The notes under the pieces are model-generated. The model ran no database searches and had not been told where the DNA came from. It saw only the letters and a program-made list of their open reading frames with translations. From an uncultured Saprospiraceae bacterium (GTDB lineage Bacteria > Bacteroidota > Bacteroidia > Chitinophagales > Saprospiraceae), in contig CALFBH010000006.1 of NCBI GenBank assembly GCA_937951615.1, positions 36,326 to 100,325 of the forward strand: a stretch of DNA of 64,000 nucleotides, in the 5' to 3' direction. This document shows positions 10,351 through 20,593 of the stretch, one piece after another; within the stretch, counting starts at the first letter, position 1, and each line of letters starts with the position of its first letter. Both the position numbers and the translations under genes were made by a program.

Positions 10351-10390
10351 GTGGAAATACAAATCCAAACGCCAAATACAAATTCAAAAA
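10351..10390 (+). repeat. AAATAC/CAAATT repeat array immediately after the stop codon
   Basis: gtggaaatacaaatccaaacgccaaatacaaattcaaaaa; related copies at 46361, 15179-15219 (rc) and 18561-18595 (rc). Confidence 0.75.
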
Positions 10391-10450
10391 CTGTTTTGGC
10401 AACATTCAATTGTGCCCAGAAATTGAATGGACTGGAGACGGTCATTATAA

Positions 10451-10641
10451 TTGAAACTGCCACTGAAACTATGGCAATCGCATAAAAATATTTTTTAAAC
10501 CACTAAGGGCACTAAAGGACACGAATGAATTTTCCTTCGTGTTCTTTTTATCCTGTTAGTTTTAGTGTTCCTTAGTGGTTAGAAAATGGACACGTATTAA
10601 GACTAATTTATTTTTATGCGATTGCCATACCACTGAAACTG
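10451..10641. repeat. ACTGCC-hexamer repeat containing a nested inverted-repeat (MITE-like) element
   Basis: 21-bp perfect IR tatggcaatcgcataaaaata (10470-10490) / rc (10609-10629); inner AACCACTAAGG...CCTTAGTGGTT stem; flanking direct repeat CCACTGAAACT at 10460-10470 and 10630-10640. Confidence 0.75.
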
Positions 10642-11412
10642 CTACTGCACACTTTCCACCCACTGCGTCAGTTCCACAAAATCGGCGACAGACAAAGTTT
10701 CTGGTCGGCGTTGAAAAAACGGATCTTCCTGTAGGCGTTCGTGTTTGGTGAAGGCTTTCATACTTTTGCGCAGCATTTTCCGACGCTGACCAAAAGTGAT
10801 TTTTACAATACTGCGAAACAAGGATTCATCGCAGCCCAAGTCCTCATTGTCTCGTCGCACCAGTCGGATGACTGCCGAATCTACTTTTGGTGCTGGAATA
10901 AATTCTTCTGGACCCAGCTCAAACAAATAATCCACTTTATACCAAGCCTGTATCAGCACACTGACTACCCCGTAGGCTTTTACGCCTGGTGCAGAAGCTA
11001 CCCGCTGTGCGACTTCTTTTTGAAACATGCCGACCATTTCCGGAATCAGGGTTTTATAATCCAGTATTTTAAATAAAATCTGCGAAGAAATATTATAAGG
11101 AAAATTACCAATCACAGCAAAAGGACTGTCAAAATGCTCGGCAAAATCTGTCTTCAATACATCTTCTGCAATAATTTTATCCTGCAATTGCCAAAAATTA
11201 TCCCGAATAAACTGCACCATATCACGGTCAGCTTCTACTACTTTCAAATCATAGGATTGGTCAATCAAAAACTGAGTGAGCATACCTTTTCCAGGCCCAA
11301 TTTCCAGTACCTGGTCATATTTGTCCTGATGTGCCAGACTTTCCGCAATTCGTTTCGCTACAGCGGTATTCCTAAGAAAATGCTGCCCATAAGATTTTTT
11401 AGCTTTCAACAT
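10642..11412 (-). CDS. rsmA: 16S rRNA (adenine1518-N6/adenine1519-N6)-dimethyltransferase
   Basis: KSYGQHFLRNTAVAKRIA, EIGPGKGMLTQFL, GNFPYNISSQILFKIL. Confidence 0.95.
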   Translation of the reverse strand: MLKAKKSYGQHFLRNTAVAKRIAESLAHQDKYDQVLEIGPGKGMLTQFLIDQSYDLKVVEADRDMVQFIRDNFWQLQDKIIAEDVLKTDFAEHFDSPFAVIGNFPYNISSQILFKILDYKTLIPEMVGMFQKEVAQRVASAPGVKAYGVVSVLIQAWYKVDYLFELGPEEFIPAPKVDSAVIRLVRRDNEDLGCDESLFRSIVKITFGQRRKMLRKSMKAFTKHERLQEDPFFQRRPETLSVADFVELTQWVESVQ

Positions 11413-11466
11413 TCAGCAAATTTAATTGTTTCAGTCTAATATACCACCACTTATTCCTAATTTGCA

Positions 11467-11474
11467 TATCTTTG
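11467..11474 (+). promoter_or_regulatory. Bacteroidota-type -7 element TATCTTTG upstream of pepA
   Basis: Matches TAnnTTTG; no convincing -33 TTTG at standard spacing. Confidence 0.4.
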
Positions 11475-11529
11475 GCCATTAATTTTACAGATTTTCCTAT
11501 TACCTCATTAAGTAGAATAAAAAAATCCA

Positions 11530-12963
11530 ATGATTCCTACGATAGCTGCAAGTAAATCCTATTCAGATAAAGACAATTTGATTGTATTATCCAATAGTGA
11601 CGATAAATTCAAATGGCTCGATGCCTACCTCGGAGCTGATTTTGAACTAAAACTGATGAGAGATGCGATAGAAGCAGAAACCTCTCACTTAGCTTTTCTT
11701 CAAAAGGGGCGAATTGTTATTGTTCAGTTTGTCAAAACATCGGACGATGCCAATACCGAACAGGAATATGCCCGAAGAGAAGGTTTTGAAATATTGGAAA
11801 CCGTTCGTCGGTATAATGTAAAAGAACTGACCATTACAGACAAAACAGATAGTAATCTGGCGATTAGTTATGCCGAAGGGATGGCTTTGGGGAATTACCA
11901 GTTTTTGAAATATTACAAGGATGCGGAGAAGAAAAAACATCCGCTGAAAAAGATAAAAGTAGCTGGCACGACTCCAAAAGAAATCACACGCCTAAAAGTC
12001 ATTATAGATGCTACGGCTAAAGCACGCGATCTAGTCAATGAACCTTTGTCTTATCTGACTGCTGTCAAATTGAGTGAGGAGATCAAGAAGATGGGCAAAG
12101 AATCAGGTTTCAAAGTAGAAGTTTTTGATAAAAAGAAAATCGTTGCACTCAAAATGGGCGGCTTATTAGCCGTTAATAAAGGAAGTTTTGACCCACCAAC
12201 TTTCAGCATTCTGGAATGGAAACCTGCTAAGGCAAAAAACAAACGCCCAGTGGTACTCGTCGGCAAAGGCGTAGTATATGATACAGGGGGACTGAGCCTC
12301 AAACCCACTGCACATTCCATGGATTTTATGAAATCTGATATGGGGGGAGCAGCAGCGGTTATTTGTGCCATGTATGCAGTGGCTAAAGCCAAATTACCGA
12401 TTCATGTCATTGCGCTGGTGCCTTCAACGGATAATCGTCCTGGAAACAATGCTTATGTTCCTGGAGATGTCATTACTATGTACGAAGGCTCAACGGTAGA
12501 AGTACTGAACACAGATGCAGAAGGAAGACTGTTGTTGGCAGACGGACTCCATTTTGCGAAAAAATACAAGCCTGAACTCGTGTTGGATTTTGCTACGCTA
12601 ACTGGCGCAGCCGCACGGGTTGTTGGCGGACAAGGAGTTGCTTATATGGGCAATGCCGATGAAAAAATCAAGGAAAAATTTGAAGCCAGCGGAAATGCCG
12701 TCCACGAAAGACTGATGGAATTTCCTTTATGGGAAGAATATAATGAAATGCTAAAATCAGACATTGCCGACATTAAAAATATCGGTGGTGCAGTAGCAGG
12801 AGCAACGACTGCCGGATTATTCCTCAAACATTTCACGGATTATCCCTGGTTGCATTTTGATATAGCTGGTCCTGCTTTTTTGCATACACCAGATTCTTAT
12901 CGCGGTAAAAATGGCACAGGCGTAGGCGTCCGTTTATTATTTGATTTTTTGAGTAATTATTAA
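11530..12963 (+). CDS. pepA: Leucyl aminopeptidase, M17 family
   Basis: VGKGVVYDTGGLSLKPTAHSMDFMKSDMGGAA and NTDAEGRLLLADGL motifs. Confidence 0.93.
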   Translation: MIPTIAASKSYSDKDNLIVLSNSDDKFKWLDAYLGADFELKLMRDAIEAETSHLAFLQKGRIVIVQFVKTSDDANTEQEYARREGFEILETVRRYNVKELTITDKTDSNLAISYAEGMALGNYQFLKYYKDAEKKKHPLKKIKVAGTTPKEITRLKVIIDATAKARDLVNEPLSYLTAVKLSEEIKKMGKESGFKVEVFDKKKIVALKMGGLLAVNKGSFDPPTFSILEWKPAKAKNKRPVVLVGKGVVYDTGGLSLKPTAHSMDFMKSDMGGAAAVICAMYAVAKAKLPIHVIALVPSTDNRPGNNAYVPGDVITMYEGSTVEVLNTDAEGRLLLADGLHFAKKYKPELVLDFATLTGAAARVVGGQGVAYMGNADEKIKEKFEASGNAVHERLMEFPLWEEYNEMLKSDIADIKNIGGAVAGATTAGLFLKHFTDYPWLHFDIAGPAFLHTPDSYRGKNGTGVGVRLLFDFLSNY

Positions 12964-13048
12964 TCGAATTCTAAGTTACTTATGCGGGCAGCCTTCCCTT
13001 TAGGGAATAAAAGGGTGCGTGTGAGCAATTATTGATTGAAATAAAAAC

Positions 13049-14158
13049 ATGGATAAAATAAAAATAGGGATAACCGTAGGAGATGTCAATGGAATTGGTC
13101 TGGAAATTATACTCAAGACTTTAGTAGATGACCGAATATTACAATTTTGTGTACCAGTCATTTATGGTTCATCCAAAGTACTGTCCTATCATAAAAACAT
13201 TGTGGGACTGGATAATTTTCAATATAAAAATACCAGTTCTGCCGAACGTGTTATACCCGATGCGGTCAATGTCGTCAATTGCTGGCAGGAGAATGTCAAT
13301 ATCCAATTGGGCAGAGTCAATGACGAAGGTGGAAAATATGCCATAAAAGCCCTTCATGCTGCGGCTTACGAACTGGAATCCGGTTTCATTGATGCGGTTG
13401 TCACTGCGCCTATCAACAAGCAGGCGATGCAGATGGCAGGATTTGAATATCCAGGTCATACCGAGTTTTTCACCCAAAAATTTAAAGCAGAAGAAAGTCT
13501 GATGTTTATGATCAATGACGGACTCCGAGTTGGTCTGGTTACGAATCACATTGCAGTCAGTCAGGTGGCCTCTACGCTACACGAAGACCTCATTTGTAAG
13601 AAATTAATGATTATGAATGAGACCCTGAAAAAAGATTTTGGCATCGACAAACCCATGATTGCCGTTCTTGCACTCAATCCACATGCCAGCGATGGCGGAC
13701 TGATTGGCAACGAAGAAGAAAAAATTATCCTGCCTGCTTTGGCTACTGCCAAACAAATGGGCATTTCAGCTATCGGACCTTATCCAGCAGATGGATTTTT
13801 TGGCTCTGGTCAGTTCAAGCAGTTTGATGGGGTATTGGCGATGTATCACGATCAAGGATTAGTGCCCTTCAAGGCTTTGTCTTTTGGTTCTGGAGTCAAT
13901 TATACGGCTGGTTTGCCGGTCATCCGCACTTCACCCGACCACGGCACAGGACACGATATAGCAGGTCAGAATATTGCCGATGCAACTTCCCTGCGAAAAG
14001 CAATTTTCCTGGCAATTGATATTGTTAAAAATCGCCGCAATTATTTCGATATGTACAGCAATCCACTGGACAAGCGGAAATTGGTCAAAATGGAACAAAC
14101 TAAAGAAGATGAAGTAGATGCTGCGGAGGAAGATGCTAGTATTGAGCGCGACGAGTAA
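13049..14158 (+). CDS. pdxA: 4-hydroxythreonine-4-phosphate dehydrogenase
   Basis: KIGITVGDVNGIGLEIILK, VTAPINKQAMQMAGFEYPGHTEFF, MYHDQGLVPFKAL, RTSPDHGTGHDIAGQNIAD. Confidence 0.93.
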   Translation: MDKIKIGITVGDVNGIGLEIILKTLVDDRILQFCVPVIYGSSKVLSYHKNIVGLDNFQYKNTSSAERVIPDAVNVVNCWQENVNIQLGRVNDEGGKYAIKALHAAAYELESGFIDAVVTAPINKQAMQMAGFEYPGHTEFFTQKFKAEESLMFMINDGLRVGLVTNHIAVSQVASTLHEDLICKKLMIMNETLKKDFGIDKPMIAVLALNPHASDGGLIGNEEEKIILPALATAKQMGISAIGPYPADGFFGSGQFKQFDGVLAMYHDQGLVPFKALSFGSGVNYTAGLPVIRTSPDHGTGHDIAGQNIADATSLRKAIFLAIDIVKNRRNYFDMYSNPLDKRKLVKMEQTKEDEVDAAEEDASIERDE

Positions 14159-14196
14159 AGTCTGGTAGAAGTTAAGGATAAGAGAATAACGAATAA

Positions 14197-14402
14197 TGAA
14201 TGTCGAACACCGAATATCGAAGTATTATACGTTAAACGGTGAAAATCAGTATTCCAGTTGTACTTGACATTTCTTCCTTCCTAAATGTTCATCATTCATC
14301 TTAACTACTACTTCGATATTCGATATTCATCTGTTCGATATTCGATATTCGATATTTTCCTATTTTGCTAATATGCACTAAAACTTAGTGCTGAAAGCAC
14401 TA
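14197..14402. repeat. Composite element: CGATATT/GAATATC heptamer arrays in inverted orientation plus GAA-core palindrome TAGTGCTGAAAGCACTA
   Basis: tgaatgtcgaacaccgaatatcgaagtatta... and ...cttcgatattcgatattcatctgttcgatattcgatattcgatatt; paralogous copy at 39955-40173. Confidence 0.8.
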
Positions 14403-14413
14403 GTACACGTTTC

Positions 14414-14980
14414 TTACTTATCCTGCTCGTCAGTCATACCCGAAGCATCTATTTCTCCAGTCACCTGCGTAATGCGTGGTCGATTAAATTCCAAATCAGA
14501 TGTAAAACCATAGCCATAAAGAATACGTTCTGGGGTTGATATTTTTACAAATTCTTCTGAATATACTTTTTGCTCCTTTTCATCCCAAGTCAATTCTTCT
14601 GCTTCTATTCGCTCGCCTTTTGTGTTCCAAATGACGACACTGTCCTGCATGTATATTTTGCTTTCATTGATGTATTGCATGGCATAATTGGCAGATAATT
14701 TGCCCGTTGAGCGTTTGCGTTCATTGAAAAAATAGACAATAAAACCTTGTGGAAATTCGCGTTTGGGTTCTTTTTTATCCAAATGATTAATCATCGTATA
14801 AGCCTGTATCCGAACCCTGACGACTGCCGAATCGCTGTACAATATCTCTACATCTCGCGCTCGTTCCAAGGTCTTTTCTTCCTGAGAAACAATGCGCTGG
14901 ACTTCCGTCATATCGTTCTCGCAGGCTATGATGCCCATGAGAACGATAAGCGACAGGAATGTATATTTTAAAGTGGACAT
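14414..14980 (-). CDS. lptC: LPS export periplasmic protein LptC-like (lipoprotein)
   Basis: Lipobox LMGIIAC; EILYSDSAVVRVRIQAYTMINHLDKKEPKREFPQGFIVYFFN; ERIEAEELTWDEKEQKVYSEEFVKI. Confidence 0.8.
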   Translation of the reverse strand: MSTLKYTFLSLIVLMGIIACENDMTEVQRIVSQEEKTLERARDVEILYSDSAVVRVRIQAYTMINHLDKKEPKREFPQGFIVYFFNERKRSTGKLSANYAMQYINESKIYMQDSVVIWNTKGERIEAEELTWDEKEQKVYSEEFVKISTPERILYGYGFTSDLEFNRPRITQVTGEIDASGMTDEQDK

Positions 14981-15023
14981 AGATTTTAAATTCAAAAATA
15001 AATTCAATTGTGTGTTAGTGTTT

Positions 15024-15060
15024 TAGTTGGGTCGATGGTCGATGGTCCATAGTCCATGGC
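15024..15060. repeat. GATGGTC-type heptamer array
   Basis: tagttgggtcgatggtcgatggtccatagtccat, exact 34-nt match to 63827-63860. Confidence 0.85.
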
Positions 15061-15178
15061 AGAGTACTCGTTTATTTAGATTCCTTGTATCCAAGGAAGG
15101 AGAATTCTGATTTAATATCTTCTTCAATTATATCAACCATAATTATTGGTTTTTATTCATGGTTTCATGACTAATTTT

Positions 15179-15219
15179 TTGAATTTGAATTTGACGTTTG
15201 TATTTGTATTTGTATTTTC
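15179..15219 (-). repeat. AAATAC/CAAATT repeat array just 3' of the SprB-like gene stop codon
   Basis: rc: gaaaatacaaatacaaatacaaacgtcaaattcaaattcaa. Confidence 0.8.
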
Positions 15220-15221
15220 TC

Positions 15222-18200
15222 TTACTTCACTACCGTCACCGACCCTTTATAATCTATCACCACACCATCAATGTATTCTACTTTTGCAATATAGACATAC
15301 ACACCATTATTGACCGCCTTGCCTTTCACACTACCGTCCCAGCCAAATTGTGAATCATCAGTTGGAACATTTTCTGCCTGAAAAACTAAGCCGCCCCAGC
15401 GGTCAAAGACATTAAATTCTAGTACCTGTGAAACTGCCAGTCCGCCGTGTACCATGAAGACATCATTGGTGCCATCATAATTTGGAGAAAAGACATTGGG
15501 AATATAAACAGGGCGCACATCATTGACGGTAATCGTCAGCGAATCGGTTGCCGTACATCCCTGCACGGTCGTAATCGTGGCCACATAATTTGTTGTCTGT
15601 ACCGGCGTAGCAATCGGGTCAAAGCAATCCGTACAACTCAGTCCGGCAGCCGGCGTCCATTCTATGGTATGCTCTACATTGGAGTTCAGCAGAACGGCAT
15701 CAATATTTGCGGAATAGCCAAGGTCAACTTCCTGATCGTAACGCGCATCCAAGATCAACTCAAATGGCTCGGAAATAGAGGCGGTTGAAGAAAAATCACA
15801 ACCAAAAATATCGCGTATAGTAATCGTATAAGTTCCGGCTTCCAGTCCAGTCAATAGAGAGTCCGTCTGAAAATTGATACCATCTGAGCTATATTCAAAA
15901 GGCGGATTACCTCCAAAGGCATATACCGTCATTTGTCCATCGGACGCACCAAAACAAACATTATCCTGTACGATGATAGAATCAATACCCACTTCTGCGG
16001 GTTCTATAATCATGGCGTCAGCCGTTGCTGCACAGCCATTTTCATCCGTTACCGTAAGGAAATAATCACCAGGAACCAAATCGGCAATCATAGACGTATC
16101 ACCAAATGCCGGACTCCAATTATACGTATAATCACCTGTGCCGCCCATTGCATCGGCAGAAATCATTCCGTCATCATAACCAAAACAACTGATATCCATC
16201 ACCAGCAAATCGACAATAAGGGAGTCGGGTTGCTGGACTTCTATTTCAAAATTGCCAAAGCAAAAATTAGCATCACGTACCGTGACCATGTAGGTGCCTG
16301 CGGCCACGCCTGCAATAACATTCGCGCTGGTAAAGCCATTGCCATCATTCAAATCATAAGCATAAGGTGCTAGCCCGTTGGCTATCGTCACCTGAATCGT
16401 ACCATCCGATTCTCCATAACAACTGGGCGAAGTAATCACATTAGCATTGGGATCTAAGATGAGTTCGAGTTCCCGCACTTCAAAATCACGGGTAATCTGG
16501 CAATTATTAGCATCCGTTATCACAACGGTATAATCTCCAATTGGGATATTATTGAGGTCTTCGTTTGTTCCTAAAGATGTGCCAGTATTGGTATCTGTCC
16601 ATTGGAAGGAATAGGGGGGTGTTGCTCCGCCAATGGTAAGATTGACCGCTCCGTCCATTCCGCCATTACAGGTCGGCATCGTGATATCTTCGGCATAATC
16701 GAAAGCTGGAGGACCAGTCAGTGTTACATTAAAAATAGTGTCACAACCAATCTGATCTTCTATGGTCACAGAGTAATCGCCAGGCGCGAGTCCAGTAAGG
16801 TCTTGTCCAACATCTCCTGTAGACCAATTATAAATAAAAGGCGGTGTACCACCTGTCACTTCTACATCTATAAAACCATCAAGGTCATCTGCACAAATGA
16901 GATCCATTGAGGTATAAGAAGCAAACATCTGATTAAGACTATTACAACAAGGTTCTACCTGAAAGACACCGACTTCAGTAACAATACAACCGAGGTCAGT
17001 TTCTACCGTGAGTACAACAGATGCTTCGCCTGGCTCAGTGAAAACGACATTATGTGGACCTTGTCCGCTGGCAGTCGCTGGAGTCGCGCCTACACCAAAA
17101 TTCCATTCCCAGCCTGTCACCATGCCGAGAGAGAAACTAGAAGCATCCTGAAAAGTAACCGACTCACCTGCACAGAGGATGTCGTCAGGATCATTATCTG
17201 TGAAACTAGCAACTGGGCCAACAAACTCACCTGTGCCTCCCCAGGAGATAGAAAAACCATTTCCTGTAGAGGTAAAGTTATTAATCAGCAGACCATAACT
17301 CACACCTGCCAGCATATTGAGTGGTTGCAGAAAATTATTATTTCCAGGGTCGCAGCCAGGGTTTTCGACGGTATCTGTGTCGCCTGCCATCAGTCCGGTT
17401 GGTCCCATACAAGGCGCATTGGATGTACCAAATTCGCCAGAAGCCATGCAGAGTATAGGATTTTTACCAGAGCAATTATTGACGCCATTTGGCAATTCGA
17501 AAATTACAAAATCAAGGTCATCAGCCGGATTGGTGGGCGTCAGCGTGAAGGTCAGTGTACCATTGGTCGCGGCTGTCCAGGTAAACCAGGTCGAGTTGGA
17601 TTCAGAATTGCCCTGTGCACCAGCATCCAGACAAGTGCCGTCTGCTTCATCGGTGTCATTTCCAGCACCTACGACACTTTGTATGGCAAAAGGCGATTTA
17701 TCGCAAAGGATAGCCGCCGTCGGGCAATCAGATCCCGGTTCTACAGGCGGATAAAAATTATTGATACACAACTCGAACGTTCCGGTATTCCCTGCACGTC
17801 CATTGATGCGAATGAGGTAGGTTTCCCCAACGGTGAGTCCGCCTTTATACAATTCGACAATATTATTATTGACTGCATCAGTCTCACATTGAAACTGGCC
17901 GATAGTACCTGCGCAAGTGCCATCGTATAAGGCAACAGATGGATTGTTTAGCGTTCCACCGCCACCAATAGACTGGTCGCCGATGACAGTAATCACCACA
18001 TCAGTCGCGATAGCAGTAAAGCTAAACCACACATCATTATTGGCACTGTCGAAACAGGAAGCCGGTCCGAAACCGGAGGCTGTCGCGCCTACATTGGTGT
18101 AAGTAGCTGCGGCAGAACACCAGTCCGATACATCAGGAATATTGATTGCGGTATCACATTCATCATTGGCAGGTTGCGCGATGGCAAGAACGCTGCAGAG

Positions 18201-18236
18201 CAGTACAGCAAGTGTAAATAAGTATCTTTTAATCAT
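15222..18236 (-). CDS. Secreted multidomain protein: PKD domain, SprB-type repeats and gliding-motility-associated C-terminal (T9SS type B) domain
   Basis: Signal peptide; PPFIYNWSTGDVGQDLTGLAPGDYSVTIEDQIGCD repeats; C-terminus YIPNVFSPNYDGTNDVF...FDRWGGLVFQ...GWDGSVKGKAVNNGVYVYIAKVEYIDG. Confidence 0.9.
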   Translation of the reverse strand: MIKRYLFTLAVLLCSVLAIAQPANDECDTAINIPDVSDWCSAAATYTNVGATASGFGPASCFDSANNDVWFSFTAIATDVVITVIGDQSIGGGGTLNNPSVALYDGTCAGTIGQFQCETDAVNNNIVELYKGGLTVGETYLIRINGRAGNTGTFELCINNFYPPVEPGSDCPTAAILCDKSPFAIQSVVGAGNDTDEADGTCLDAGAQGNSESNSTWFTWTAATNGTLTFTLTPTNPADDLDFVIFELPNGVNNCSGKNPILCMASGEFGTSNAPCMGPTGLMAGDTDTVENPGCDPGNNNFLQPLNMLAGVSYGLLINNFTSTGNGFSISWGGTGEFVGPVASFTDNDPDDILCAGESVTFQDASSFSLGMVTGWEWNFGVGATPATASGQGPHNVVFTEPGEASVVLTVETDLGCIVTEVGVFQVEPCCNSLNQMFASYTSMDLICADDLDGFIDVEVTGGTPPFIYNWSTGDVGQDLTGLAPGDYSVTIEDQIGCDTIFNVTLTGPPAFDYAEDITMPTCNGGMDGAVNLTIGGATPPYSFQWTDTNTGTSLGTNEDLNNIPIGDYTVVITDANNCQITRDFEVRELELILDPNANVITSPSCYGESDGTIQVTIANGLAPYAYDLNDGNGFTSANVIAGVAAGTYMVTVRDANFCFGNFEIEVQQPDSLIVDLLVMDISCFGYDDGMISADAMGGTGDYTYNWSPAFGDTSMIADLVPGDYFLTVTDENGCAATADAMIIEPAEVGIDSIIVQDNVCFGASDGQMTVYAFGGNPPFEYSSDGINFQTDSLLTGLEAGTYTITIRDIFGCDFSSTASISEPFELILDARYDQEVDLGYSANIDAVLLNSNVEHTIEWTPAAGLSCTDCFDPIATPVQTTNYVATITTVQGCTATDSLTITVNDVRPVYIPNVFSPNYDGTNDVFMVHGGLAVSQVLEFNVFDRWGGLVFQAENVPTDDSQFGWDGSVKGKAVNNGVYVYIAKVEYIDGVVIDYKGSVTVVK

Positions 18237-18498
18237 TATCAGTTTAAGTATAAGATTATCCCGATGGATATCGGGAAAGTTTAAAATGCCTTAATCGGTA
18301 TTTTTCTTTGATTTCTTAACAACGTTAAAAAAAGTAATATTAATATGTGGGGCAAAACATTTCTGATAAAATGTCAGCCTATATACAGACACAGTTTTGG
18401 GTTTTAACCATTAGTTTAAAACCATACAAATACTATACCTCTATTTCTTATAAAAGTTTCCTATCTGTTAAGACTTTTTATAAACGAAAGGGTAACAA

Positions 18499-18531
18499 TA
18501 AAAAACCACTTCTGTTGAAGTGGTTTTTTAT
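18499..18531. terminator. Hairpin with flanking A/T tracts (bidirectional terminator-like)
   Basis: aaaaaaccacttc-tgtt-gaagtggtttttt. Confidence 0.75.
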
Positions 18532-18560
18532 TTGATCATTAGACTAAAGTCTACTAAATT

Positions 18561-18595
18561 CTTGAATTTGAATTTGACGTTTGAATTTGCGTTTA
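18561..18595 (-). repeat. CAAATT repeat array abutting the stop codon of the next gene
   Basis: rc: taaacgcaaattcaaacgtcaaattcaaattcaag. Confidence 0.75.
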
Positions 18596-19633
18596 TTATT
18601 CTCCATTTCCACCAAACATAAAGCGTGCACCGATGCTGATATTGATTGTGCTAAAAGAAACATCTTGGCGTGTTTTCAGTGCAGGTAGGTCTTTTGATCC
18701 GTAAGTGGTATAAACATTATCTGAATCGCCTAGTCCAAAAGCATTGGCTAGGAATACTGCATTATCAATGACATCAGGATAATCTGTTGGATTAGCATTA
18801 TATTCATTGATACCTTGTTCCAGTATTGCAGCAAGATCAGCAGCAGAAATTTCATCTACATACTCTTCATAGGCATACACATCACTAGCACTTCCATTAT
18901 TGCCCAAAGCGAGTAAAGGGAGAATGTCAAGCTCTGTACCGTCTTCAAAGAATAGGGTAGCAGAAGGAACTTCATAGCTTTTTCTGGCAATTCTTAATCC
19001 TGTATAACCTACTGAACCAAAAATGCTAATCATTTCATTGAGTTGGTAACGCAAACCAATCGCTGCATTATATCCAAGAGAAAATTGTCCTTTTGCAATA
19101 GATTCAGCTTCAAATCCATTAGCATCAGAGAATAAAGTAGGAATAGCAGAACTAACCATAGCTGGATTGTTGGATTCGCGCAGTCCGTCAGTCTGACCAG
19201 CTACTGGAATCAGCAGTCCAAAACGAGCGAAAGGGCTAAGCGTCTCATTTCCAGCATCCACCACAAAAGCAGGACTCAGAGTCAGGCGTTGGTTGGTGGC
19301 ATAAGAACGATCATAGCTACTGCCATCTGTAAACTCTTCAATCAATGTTTGTTGTCCCATGACATAAGAACCACCGATTTCAAAACCAAAATTGCGACTC
19401 AGCATATAACCGACCGTTAGATCCAGTCCGACGCCTGAACCATAAGAACCTACAAGGCTGCTGCTTATTTCAGAACCAGGTGTGAGAGAATTATCTATTT
19501 TAGGTCCAAGTACTTCATTGGTCGTTGGTGCCAGGTAAGTCACACCGGGTTGTATGTACAATCCCTGTGCATTAGTGGAAATTGCTGCTCCAAAGACAAA
19601 AAGAGCTAGCATTGCTAGTTTTAAGTATTCCAT
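18596..19633 (-). CDS. Outer-membrane beta-barrel protein
   Basis: Signal peptide MEYLKLAMLALFVFGAAISTNAQG; alternating amphipathic strands; C-terminal ISIGARFMFGGNGE. Confidence 0.75.
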   Translation of the reverse strand: MEYLKLAMLALFVFGAAISTNAQGLYIQPGVTYLAPTTNEVLGPKIDNSLTPGSEISSSLVGSYGSGVGLDLTVGYMLSRNFGFEIGGSYVMGQQTLIEEFTDGSSYDRSYATNQRLTLSPAFVVDAGNETLSPFARFGLLIPVAGQTDGLRESNNPAMVSSAIPTLFSDANGFEAESIAKGQFSLGYNAAIGLRYQLNEMISIFGSVGYTGLRIARKSYEVPSATLFFEDGTELDILPLLALGNNGSASDVYAYEEYVDEISAADLAAILEQGINEYNANPTDYPDVIDNAVFLANAFGLGDSDNVYTTYGSKDLPALKTRQDVSFSTINISIGARFMFGGNGE

Positions 19634-19651
19634 AGCTTATAGTTTTTAAAA

Positions 19652-20593
19652 TTAAAATTCGAATCCGATTTGTAGTTGAATGTTGAAATTAACATCTTTA
19701 TCCTCGCGGGAAACAGGTGAATAATCGCCTATTGCTCCATCTGTTGGAGCTACTTTGGAGTAGTCATAAAAATTATTGGTCACATCCATGAGTCCATAAG
19801 TGCCGCGTAGTCCAAAGACCAATCCTGTGTCAAAACGAAATTCCACACCAGCCACAACACCTGCATCAAGGCTGTTATAAAAATTGCCGTCTTTTGTATC
19901 AAAATCGGTATAAGCACCAGTAACAGAAGGGTAAGTAAATGAGCCAAATTGTTCTACACCACCAGCAATACTTTGGTTGAAGACAGGCGAGGAAATGCTA
20001 TTTTCATTACTTACACCAGCTTCGTCTGTACCGTAGTTGTGGTCAAGTTCTGTTCTGATAGGCAGTAAATTGGTCTGGACACCATTGAATTTTTTTTCAT
20101 CTGCGTCAAAAGTCAATTGACCAGAGCCGGTAGAATTGAGCAGAAAGCCGACATAGCCACCACCATATAGGCTAATGCTTCCAGTCGCTTTATAATAAAA
20201 CATCAAAGGGACATCCAGATAGCCATTATTGATATTGATAGATTCTGTACGATCTCCTTCAAATAAGAAAGTGGAGTTGAAACCCTGCTGACTCAAGAGG
20301 TAATAAGCCTCGCCATCGTAGACATATTTTTCTCCTTTTTGAGAATATAAAACTTCCAGCATCAGACCATTTTTGTCTGTAATGGCATATTTGAAAGTTG
20401 GGCCAAGGTGAAATCGTGTGATGGCTGCACCAGACTCCACGTTGCCGCCTGCTGAATCTTTTTCTTTTGGTCCCAATATAGAAGCGAAGTTCAGCCCGGC
20501 TTTGATGCCGACCATAAAATCACCTGCTTCCTGTGCCTGCGTAGCAGTGAAAGAGAAAAGTAAGGTGATGGAGATTATAATAATTTTATTCAT
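19652..20593 (-). CDS. Outer-membrane beta-barrel protein (PorT-like)
   Basis: Signal peptide MNKIIIISITLLFSFTATQAQ; VGIKAGLNFASILG; C-terminal FNIQLQIGFEF. Confidence 0.75.
   Translation of the reverse strand: MNKIIIISITLLFSFTATQAQEAGDFMVGIKAGLNFASILGPKEKDSAGGNVESGAAITRFHLGPTFKYAITDKNGLMLEVLYSQKGEKYVYDGEAYYLLSQQGFNSTFLFEGDRTESININNGYLDVPLMFYYKATGSISLYGGGYVGFLLNSTGSGQLTFDADEKKFNGVQTNLLPIRTELDHNYGTDEAGVSNENSISSPVFNQSIAGGVEQFGSFTYPSVTGAYTDFDTKDGNFYNSLDAGVVAGVEFRFDTGLVFGLRGTYGLMDVTNNFYDYSKVAPTDGAIGDYSPVSREDKDVNFNIQLQIGFEF

Noticed and set aside
15447-18102. Plus-strand ORFs, including a 292-aa ORF at 17052-17930
   Set aside because: Antisense to the 1004-aa SprB-like/T9SS protein; no recognisable domains.
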